Below, in pieces: positions 6,765-12,065 of a stretch of DNA of 12,065 bases. A program made the translations under genes and the position numbers. Position 1 is the stretch's first letter. Every line of letters begins with the position of its first letter. Under the pieces are notes generated by a model, which saw only the letters and a program-made list of their open reading frames with translations, had not been told where the DNA came from and ran no database searches. The stretch is from CAZMMV01 sp964567475 (GTDB taxonomy: Bacteria > Bacillota > Clostridia > Tissierellales > Tissierellaceae), in NCBI GenBank assembly GCA_964567475.1, contig CAZMMV010000052.1, positions 1 to 12,065 on the forward strand, given 5' to 3'.

Positions 6765-7979
6765 ATGATAAACATAGGATTATTAGGACTTGGAACAGTA
6801 GGTACTGGAGTCGTCGAGGTCTTAGAAGAACGAAAAGCAGAAATCTTTAAATTATTGGGAGAAGAAATAAAGATAAAAAAAATACTTGTGAAAAATATTA
6901 ACAAAAAGAGACAAGTAGACTTGGATATAGATGATCTAACACTTGATTTTGAAGATGTGTTAAATGATGATGAAATAAGTATAATAATTGAAGTAACTAG
7001 TAATATAGAAGAAAGCTATAAATATATAAAACTTGCTTTAAATAAAGGAAAATCAGTAGTTACAGCTAACAAGGCTATAGTGTCAAAATACTTTGAAGAA
7101 TTATCTAGTCTAGCAGCTGAAAAAGGAGTATCATTTTTATATGAAGCTAGTGTAGGAGGGGGTATTCCCATACTAAAGCCTCTTAAGGAAGAACTAATAT
7201 TAAATAAGATTTCTAGAATTCAAGGCATATTAAATGGAACTTGTAATTATATTTTAACTAAGATGTTTAATGAAGGATTAGATTATGAGGAAGTTCTAAA
7301 AAGGGCCCAAGAACTTGGATATGCAGAAATGGATCCTACAGCAGATGTGGCTGGTTATGATACTCTTAGAAAGCTTAGGATATTAGGAACTTTAGGTTTA
7401 CAGGCTAAGATCGAAGAAAAGGATATTATACTTGAAGGAATAGAAAAAATTACTCTATTTGATGTAAAACAGATTAAGAATATGAAATCTACAGTAAAAT
7501 TAATAGGAGAAGTAGTAGAATTAGAAAATGCTTACAATGCAATTATCCTTCCTACTATAGTAAGCCAAGCTTCATATTTTGCTACTGTAAATATGGCATA
7601 TAATTCTGTAAGCTTTCAAGGGGATAATATAGGGGAACTTAAATTTTACGGTTCTGGAGCTGGTAAACTGCCTACTGCTGATGCAGTTTTAAGAGATTTA
7701 TTAGATACTGCATCAGACTTAAACAGAAAACAAAATCCTTTAGGAGATAGAGTTCTAAAAAACAACAATTACAAATATAAAGGATCATATTATTTAAGAA
7801 TTTCTGAGTCAAGAGAAGATATACTTAAATCAGTTAAAGGTATTTCTAAAAATATACTATGTAAAACAGAAAACATAGCTATAATAACAGATAAAATAGA
7901 ATTCAAAAAGATAATGGACATAATATCATCTTTAGGCATAGAAAAAGATCAATATTTTCTAGCTAGGATTCTTGATTAG
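6765..7979 (+). CDS. hom: Homoserine dehydrogenase
   Basis: NAD(P)H-dependent reduction of aspartate semialdehyde to homoserine, the step that commits carbon to threonine and methionine. The Rossmann motif GLGTVGTG is at 8-15. TANKA with Lys103 is at 100-104. EASVGGGIPILKPL follows at 127-140, and NGTCNYI at 157-163. The catalytic pair is Asp199 and Lys203 in DPTADVAGYDTLRKL. The tail from about 340 looks like a short ACT-type domain. At 404 residues it is somewhat shorter than the roughly 430 typical of Gram-positive enzymes. The segment usually reading like ExxGG after the second Rossmann half is EVTSN (76-80) here, a clade difference rather than damage. The start ATG follows AGGAGGAGAAGG, and the ribosome binding site begins at the asd stop codon, so translation is closely linked. 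Confidence 0.95.
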   Translation: MINIGLLGLGTVGTGVVEVLEERKAEIFKLLGEEIKIKKILVKNINKKRQVDLDIDDLTLDFEDVLNDDEISIIIEVTSNIEESYKYIKLALNKGKSVVTANKAIVSKYFEELSSLAAEKGVSFLYEASVGGGIPILKPLKEELILNKISRIQGILNGTCNYILTKMFNEGLDYEEVLKRAQELGYAEMDPTADVAGYDTLRKLRILGTLGLQAKIEEKDIILEGIEKITLFDVKQIKNMKSTVKLIGEVVELENAYNAIILPTIVSQASYFATVNMAYNSVSFQGDNIGELKFYGSGAGKLPTADAVLRDLLDTASDLNRKQNPLGDRVLKNNNYKYKGSYYLRISESREDILKSVKGISKNILCKTENIAIITDKIEFKKIMDIISSLGIEKDQYFLARILD

Positions 7980-7990
7980 GGGAGGAAAAT

Positions 7991-9475
7991 ATGAAATATA
8001 TTAGCACTAGAAATAAAAATAATTGTATTTCTGCAAGTGAGGCCATTGTAAAAGGAATATCAGAAGATGGTGGACTATTTGTAGCAGAGAGTATTCCAAA
8101 AATCAGTAGCATAGAATCTTTAATAAATATGGATTATAAGGAATTAGCTTATGAAATAATTCAAAGTTTTTTTACTGATTTAGATGAAAAAGCACTTAAA
8201 AATTCAATAAATAAAGCTTATGATAAAAAGTTTAGTAAAAGGGAGATAACTCCACTAGTAGAAGCTGGTGACTTACATTATCTAGAATTATTTCATGGTC
8301 CAACTTTTGCATTTAAAGATATTGCATTATCTATTCTTCCTTATTTGCTAAAAGAATCTATAAAAAACATAGGAGAAAAGAAGGAGATAGTTATCTTAAC
8401 AGCTACATCTGGCGATACAGGTAAGGCGGCATTAGAAAACTTTGCCAATGTAGATGGAATCAAGATAATAGTATTTTTTCCTGAAGACGGTGTAAGCAGT
8501 ATACAAAAGAAACAAATGCTTACACAAGAAGGGAGTAATACCTATGTAGTATCTATAAATGGAAATTTTGATGATGCTCAAAGTGGTGTAAAAGGGATTA
8601 TGAATGATATTAGTTTGACAAATCTTCTTGATGATAAGGATTACAAGTTATCATCAGCAAATTCAATAAACATAGGTAGGCTTGTACCTCAGATAGTATA
8701 TTATTTCTATAGTTATTTAAAGCTTTTGAGGGAAAATAAGATTAAAAAGAATGAAAAGATAAATTTCGTAGTTCCTACTGGAAACTTTGGAAATATATTG
8801 GCTGGATATTATGCAAAAGAAATGGGCTTGCCAATAAATAAGTTGATTTGTGCATCCAATGAAAATAAGATCTTAACTGATTTTATAAATACTAAAGTTT
8901 ACAATAAGAAAAGAAAGCTTATATTAACATCTTCTCCTTCCATGGATATATTAGTTTCTTCTAATTTAGAAAGACTTTTATTTCATTTAAATGATGGAAA
9001 TGACATTAAAATAAGAGACAATATGAGGAAATTGGATAATCAAGGTCAATATAAAATAGAAGATTTAAATTTAGATAGTTTTAAAGGATATTTTTCTACA
9101 GAAGAAGAGACAAGCAATTCTATTAAAGAGGTATTTGAAAAATACAATTATTTAATAGATCCTCATACAGCTGTTGCACATAGGGCTTATAAAAAATACA
9201 AGCTAGAAACAAAAGACACTACAAAAACTATAATAGTGTCAACTGCCAGTCCATTTAAATTTGGTGACAAGGTTGCCAGTTCAATTGGTATAGATACTGA
9301 TGGTAAAGATAATTTTCAAATATTAGATGAACTTAGTCAGAAGGCAGATTTAAAAATACCTATTAATATATTAAATCTTAAAGATAAAGAAATAATTCAT
9401 AGAAATAATTGCAATAAAGAAGATATGAAGAAAATGCTTTTAAATCTTTTAAAAGCAGGTGATATAGATGATTAA
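7991..9475 (+). CDS. thrC: Threonine synthase
   Basis: PLP-dependent conversion of O-phosphohomoserine to L-threonine and phosphate, the last step of the pathway. The 494-residue chain is of the long type related to E. coli/yeast ThrC rather than the shorter Bacillus form. The N-terminal family motif SEDGGLFV is at 24-31. The PLP lysine is Lys109 in HGPTFAFKD (102-110). ATSGDTGKAAL is the phosphate-binding loop, PTGNFGN lies mid-protein, and the C-terminal region has DPHTAVAHRAY and TASPFKF. The ribosome binding site GGGAGGAAAA stands directly before the ATG. The gene precedes homoserine kinase although it acts after it, a common operon order in Clostridia. Its end overlaps thrB by 8 bases. 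Confidence 0.95.
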   Translation: MKYISTRNKNNCISASEAIVKGISEDGGLFVAESIPKISSIESLINMDYKELAYEIIQSFFTDLDEKALKNSINKAYDKKFSKREITPLVEAGDLHYLELFHGPTFAFKDIALSILPYLLKESIKNIGEKKEIVILTATSGDTGKAALENFANVDGIKIIVFFPEDGVSSIQKKQMLTQEGSNTYVVSINGNFDDAQSGVKGIMNDISLTNLLDDKDYKLSSANSINIGRLVPQIVYYFYSYLKLLRENKIKKNEKINFVVPTGNFGNILAGYYAKEMGLPINKLICASNENKILTDFINTKVYNKKRKLILTSSPSMDILVSSNLERLLFHLNDGNDIKIRDNMRKLDNQGQYKIEDLNLDSFKGYFSTEEETSNSIKEVFEKYNYLIDPHTAVAHRAYKKYKLETKDTTKTIIVSTASPFKFGDKVASSIGIDTDGKDNFQILDELSQKADLKIPINILNLKDKEIIHRNNCNKEDMKKMLLNLLKAGDIDD

Positions 9476-10349
9476 TATAAGAGTACCTGCTACAACTGCA
9501 AACTTAGGACCAGGATTTGATAGTCTAGGAATAGCCTTAAATTTATATAATGAATTTTCATTTGAAGAAATACCTAAGGGTCTGGAAATAATAGGTGGAT
9601 TAGAGTGTGAAGAGGATAAAGATAATTTAGTGTATATTTCAATGTTAAAGGCCTTTGACCTTATAGATTATAAAGTTAAGGGAATAAGAATTTGTTTAAA
9701 AACTAATATTCCAGTTTCTAGAGGTCTTGGAAGTAGTAGTGCATGTATATTAGGAGGAATAATGGGAGCAAATGAGATTGCCGGATCTCCTTTATCTATA
9801 GATGATATATTTAAACTAGCTACAGAAATAGAAGGACATCCTGATAATATAGCACCTGCATTGTTTGGTGGACTTATAACATCATTGATGGAAGATGACA
9901 ATATTTATTACAATAAAATAGATATAGCTAAAGGACTTAAATTTGTGGCAATAGTTCCGGATTTTACACTATCTACCAGGAAGGCTCGTGAAGTTTTGCC
10001 TAAAAGTCTTCCTTATAAAGATGCAGTAGAAAATATAGGTAGAGTTTCCTTACTTATTTCAGCACTTTCTAATGGAAGATTTGATTTACTAAAGGTTGGA
10101 TTAAAAGATAGCTTACATCAACCTTATAGAGGAAAACTAATAAAGGGATTTGATAAGATTTTAAATAAAATTTATGAATTGCAAGCCTTAGGGGCATATT
10201 TAAGTGGTGCAGGACCAACTATTATGGCAATTATACCTATAGATAATGGTGATTTTATAAAAGAAATAGAAAGCTATTTAAAATCTATTGATTATAATTG
10301 GAAAGTAATAAATTTAGAAATAGACTTAGATGGGGCAAAAGTTATATAA
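9468..10349 (+). CDS. thrB: Homoserine kinase (GHMP family)
   Basis: ATP-dependent phosphorylation of homoserine to O-phosphohomoserine, the substrate of ThrC. The 293-residue length is typical. The N-terminus VPATTANLGPGFDSLG (6-21) is diagnostic of homoserine kinase. The GHMP ATP-binding motif PVSRGLGSSSA is at 82-92, EGHPDNIAPALFGG follows mid-protein, and the C-terminal GHMP motif is GAYLSGAGPTIMAI. The ATG at 9468 overlaps the last codons of thrC in a different frame; AGGTGAT at 9457-9463 lies inside thrC and is the ribosome binding site, so the two proteins are probably translationally coupled. It is the last gene of the operon and is followed at once by a strong hairpin. Confidence 0.96.
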   Translation: MINIRVPATTANLGPGFDSLGIALNLYNEFSFEEIPKGLEIIGGLECEEDKDNLVYISMLKAFDLIDYKVKGIRICLKTNIPVSRGLGSSSACILGGIMGANEIAGSPLSIDDIFKLATEIEGHPDNIAPALFGGLITSLMEDDNIYYNKIDIAKGLKFVAIVPDFTLSTRKAREVLPKSLPYKDAVENIGRVSLLISALSNGRFDLLKVGLKDSLHQPYRGKLIKGFDKILNKIYELQALGAYLSGAGPTIMAIIPIDNGDFIKEIESYLKSIDYNWKVINLEIDLDGAKVI

Positions 10350-10404
10350 TAAATATAAAGGAACAGATGAAATTTCAAAATTTCATCTGTTCCTTTATAT
10401 TTAT
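10349..10404 (+). terminator. Long inverted repeat/terminator ending the threonine operon
   Basis: Bases 10349-10375 are the exact reverse complement of 10378-10404 (27-bp arms), with only CA between them. The core is GGAACAGATGAAA/TTTCATCTGTTCC followed by TTTATATTTAT. The left arm begins in the last base of the thrB stop codon. The near symmetry means it could also stop transcription from the other direction. Confidence 0.85.
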
Positions 10405-10476
10405 AAAAGTTGTTGCTTGTTTATGAGGAAGATATCTTCGTATTTATTTATAATAAGTATCATGTTAAGGTCTATA

Positions 10477-10505
10477 TGTACAATTTATAGTAGCTATGAT
10501 ATAAT
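10477..10505 (+). promoter_or_regulatory. Extended -10 promoter for the cobalamin riboswitch transcript
   Basis: TGTACA (10477-10482), a 17-base spacer and a perfect TATAAT (10500-10505), preceded by TGA so that it also forms an extended -10 (TGnTATAAT). The predicted start near 10512 lies just upstream of the 5' strand of riboswitch stem P1, as needed. A second TATAAT overlaps at 10505-10510. Confidence 0.65.
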
Positions 10506-10524
10506 ATAATTATAATTTAATATG

Positions 10525-10690
10525 TGTTTATTGGTATAATCTTATATAGGATTATTTAAAAGGGAAGTTGGTTTGAAGCCAACACGGTCCCGCCACTGTA
10601 ATAGATAGAATCTTTCAAATGCCACTGTAGTATAAGTATGGGAAGGTGTAAGATTTGTTATTCTTAAGTCAGGAGACCTGCCAATAAATA
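10525..10690 (+). ncRNA. Cobalamin (B12) riboswitch aptamer
   Basis: cis-acting RNA that binds a cobalamin, probably adenosylcobalamin. Conserved blocks appear in order. AAAAGGGAA starts at 10558. The P3-like stem GTTGG/CCAAC encloses TTTGAAG. CACGGTCCCGCCACTGT is followed by a second GCCACTGT (10621-10628) and GGGAAGG. The B12 box AGTCAGGAGACCTGCC is at 10667-10682. Closing stem P1 is visible as TTTATTGG (10527-10534) with CCAATAAA (10681-10688). AATCTT and AAGATT can pair inside the peripheral domain. The next gene downstream is sucC, about 200 bases away. Most riboswitches of this class turn expression off when the ligand is abundant; the sign here is not provable from sequence. Confidence 0.95.
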
Positions 10691-10757
10691 AAAGCTGCTT
10701 ATTACTCACGAGGATGAGGAGGTGCTATTTATAAGGTAGATTAAATACTTTAACTAC
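10691..10757 (+). other. Riboswitch expression-platform region with small hairpins and an SD-like motif
   Basis: This stretch joins the aptamer to the first terminator. CTCA (10705-10708) and TGAG (10715-10718) can form a small hairpin with loop CGAGGA in the position expected for P13. GAGGAGGTG at 10716-10724 looks like a strong ribosome binding site, but no ATG, GTG or TTG follows at usable distance with more than a few codons. GTAG-TTAAA (10736-10745, one bulged A) pairs with TTTAA-CTAC (10749-10757). How these elements switch is not clear to me. Confidence 0.4.
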
Positions 10758-10771
10758 TCTATTAATAATAC

Positions 10772-10804
10772 CCTTTCTATTGTAGAAAGGTTTCGTTGTT
10801 TTTT
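10772..10804 (+). terminator. Candidate terminator 1 downstream of the B12 riboswitch
   Basis: CCTTTCTA (10772-10779) pairs with TAGAAAGG (10783-10790) around TTG. The following tract TTTCGTTGTTTTTT is T-rich but broken by C and G. This is the nearest intrinsic terminator to the aptamer and so the likeliest regulated stop, although I could not define a convincing competing antiterminator. Confidence 0.55.
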
Positions 10805-10832
10805 GCCATGTATACTGTGGGAAAAATATAGT
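10803..10832 (+). promoter_or_regulatory. Candidate second promoter for sucC
   Basis: TTGCCA (10803-10808), an 18-base spacer and TATAGT (10827-10832) match the sigma-A consensus at five of six positions in each box. Transcription would start near 10839, inside the left arm of the next hairpin. It would give sucC a start independent of the riboswitch. In such AT-rich DNA a chance match is possible. Confidence 0.35.
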
Positions 10833-10867
10833 AATAACCCAGCAAATATTTGCTGGGTTATTTTTTT
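10833..10867 (+). terminator. Strong terminator 2 immediately upstream of sucC
   Basis: A perfect 30-bp palindrome (10833-10862; arms AATAACCCAGCAAAT and its complement) runs into seven T at 10861-10867. It ends 12 bases before the sucC ribosome binding site. It is the stronger of the two leader terminators and would stop most transcription arriving from the riboswitch unless it is overridden. Confidence 0.85.
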
Positions 10868-10890
10868 GAAAAAATCATAGGAGGTAAAAA

Positions 10891-12051
10891 ATGAATATAC
10901 ACGAATATCAAGCAAAAGAATTATTAAAAAATTATGGGATTCCAGTTCCTGTAGGAAATGTTATATATGATTCACAAGATGCAGAAAGGGTTTCTTGGAT
11001 GATAGAAACTAATATGGCAGCTATAAAAGCTCAGATTCATGCGGGTGGTAGGGGAAAGGCTGGAGGAGTAAAGATCGCTAAATCAATAGATGAAGTTAAG
11101 AATTATTCTGATGAATTATTAGGAAAAACTTTAGTAACACATCAAACAGGAAAAGAAGGAAAAAAGGTGAATGCTATTTTAATAGAAGAATGTTCTAGTA
11201 TTTATAGAGAATATTATTTAGGATTTGTTTTAGATAGAGACACATCAAGGATAACTCTTATAGCTTCAGAAGAAGGTGGTAGTGAAATTGAGGATTTAGC
11301 ATCAAAAAAACCTGATAGAATTTATAAAGAAACTATAGATCCCTTAACAGGACTAACAGAGTTCCAAGCTAGAAGGGTGTGTTTTAATATTAATTTTCCT
11401 AAAGAAATATTAAATGATGCAGTAGAAATTATGATGAATTTATATAGTCTTTTTTTAGATAAAGATTGTATATTGCTAGAAATAAATCCACTAGTAGTAA
11501 CTGAAGACAAAAGTTTAATTGCATTAGATGCAAAAATAAACTTTGATGACAATGCTTTATTTAGAAATAAAGATATACTTAAGTATAGGGATTTAAGTGA
11601 AGAAGATGAAAAAGAAGTTGAGGCATCTCAGTATGGCCTATCTTATATAGCCCTAGATGGAAATATTGCTTGCATGGTAAATGGAGCAGGTTTGGCTATG
11701 GCAACTATGGATTTAATAAATTTCTATGGTGGCAAGCCAGCAAACTTTTTAGATGTTGGAGGAAGTGCAACAGAAGAAAATGTAGAAAATGCATTGAAAA
11801 TAATATTATTAGATAATAAAGTTAAAGGAATATTTGTTAATATCTTTGGTGGGATAATTAAGTGTGATTTAGTAGTTAAAGGAATCATAAAAGCAGCTAA
11901 AGAATTAAGAGTAGATCTTCCCATAGTGATAAGATTAGAAGGGACTAATTCAGAGGATGGTTTAGAACTTGTTAAGGATTCTGATTTAAATATATTTGCA
12001 GTAGACGATATGGATAAAGCTGCTAAAAAAATATTAGAACTAATTAAATAG
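10891..12051 (+). CDS. sucC: Succinyl-CoA synthetase (ADP-forming type) beta subunit
   Basis: With the alpha subunit SucD it interconverts succinyl-CoA and succinate with nucleotide phosphorylation, in the cytoplasm. At 386 residues it is close to the 388 of E. coli. The ATP-grasp domain begins at MNIHEYQAKELL; Lys46 and GGRGKAGG (52-59) form the nucleotide-binding part. LLEINPL carries the metal ligands Glu197 and Asn199. The CoA-ligase domain shows VNGAGLAMATMD (from 263), FLDVGGSAT and the phosphate-loop VNIFGGI (316-322). The numbering runs in step with the E. coli enzyme. The ATG has AGGAGG at 10880-10885. It stands behind a B12 riboswitch and two terminators, unusual for a TCA-cycle gene, and suggests a role with a B12-linked route such as methylmalonyl-CoA mutase. 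The stop codon is followed by a further ribosome binding site, so sucD probably comes next. Confidence 0.95.
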   Translation: MNIHEYQAKELLKNYGIPVPVGNVIYDSQDAERVSWMIETNMAAIKAQIHAGGRGKAGGVKIAKSIDEVKNYSDELLGKTLVTHQTGKEGKKVNAILIEECSSIYREYYLGFVLDRDTSRITLIASEEGGSEIEDLASKKPDRIYKETIDPLTGLTEFQARRVCFNINFPKEILNDAVEIMMNLYSLFLDKDCILLEINPLVVTEDKSLIALDAKINFDDNALFRNKDILKYRDLSEEDEKEVEASQYGLSYIALDGNIACMVNGAGLAMATMDLINFYGGKPANFLDVGGSATEENVENALKIILLDNKVKGIFVNIFGGIIKCDLVVKGIIKAAKELRVDLPIVIRLEGTNSEDGLELVKDSDLNIFAVDDMDKAAKKILELIK

Positions 12052-12057
12052 GGAGGT
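12052..12057 (+). promoter_or_regulatory. Ribosome binding site of the next gene (probably sucD)
   Basis: GGAGGT follows the sucC stop codon directly. The window ends eight bases later in CAACA, so the final A could be the first base of an ATG. The identity of the gene as sucD is inferred from the near-universal sucC-sucD pairing; no coding sequence is visible. Confidence 0.6.
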
Positions 12058-12065
12058 AGGCAACA

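Noticed and set aside
10428..10439. 12-bp palindrome GAAGATATCTTC between the thr terminator and the B12 promoter
   Set aside because: Short, with no loop or T tract, and lying about 40 bases upstream of the -35. It could be an operator, but a chance palindrome in AT-rich DNA is just as likely.
10535..10540. Perfect TATAAT as the riboswitch promoter -10
   Set aside because: It lies inside the aptamer just after the 5' strand of P1 (10527-10534), so transcription from it would lose the closing stem; it also lacks a -35. The TATAAT at 10500-10505 fits better.
10808..10831. Seven-codon frame between the two sucC leader terminators
   Set aside because: No ribosome binding site and too short; the ATG lies inside the candidate promoter.

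Overview
The window looks like a piece of chromosome from a low-GC Gram-positive anaerobe of the class Clostridia, possibly a Tissierella-like lineage. The grounds are a strongly AT-rich base composition, heavy use of AUA (Ile) and AGA (Arg) codons, strong AGGAGG-type ribosome binding sites, rho-independent terminators, a T-box leader, and the protein variants themselves. The exact genus cannot be settled from the sequence. Every real gene lies on the + strand and the gene content is core metabolism. I see no transposase, phage, CRISPR, tRNA or rRNA gene.

Region 1 (1-2852) is the end of a phosphate-uptake (pst) operon: the C-terminal tail of the binding protein PstS, the permeases PstC and PstA, and the ATPase PstB, closed by a terminator. 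A perfect 36-bp palindrome sits between pstS and pstC. The usual phoU does not follow pstB. PstA lacks the conserved Arg and Glu of the family's RAxGETAP motif.

Region 2 (2853-4115) is a single gene for an RlmI-type rRNA methyltransferase with a PUA domain.

Region 3 (4155-10404) is a complete aspartate-to-threonine operon: aspartate kinase, aspartate-semialdehyde dehydrogenase, homoserine dehydrogenase, threonine synthase and homoserine kinase. Together these five enzymes carry out every step from aspartate to threonine. A near-consensus promoter starts transcription at a T-box leader. Its specifier triplet reads ACC (threonine), and its terminator lies just before the kinase gene. Uncharged tRNA-Thr is therefore the expected inducer of the whole operon, which ends in a very long hairpin.

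Region 4 (10405-12065) holds a promoter, a well-conserved cobalamin (B12) riboswitch, two successive terminator-like hairpins and then sucC (succinyl-CoA synthetase beta subunit). A ribosome binding site at the right edge suggests that sucD follows. A B12 riboswitch ahead of sucC is the least ordinary arrangement here. It hints at a link to methylmalonyl-CoA/propionate metabolism or another B12-dependent route beyond the window. I found no clearly new defence or mobile system. The points most worth a second look are the B12 riboswitch-sucC leader and the divergent PstA.
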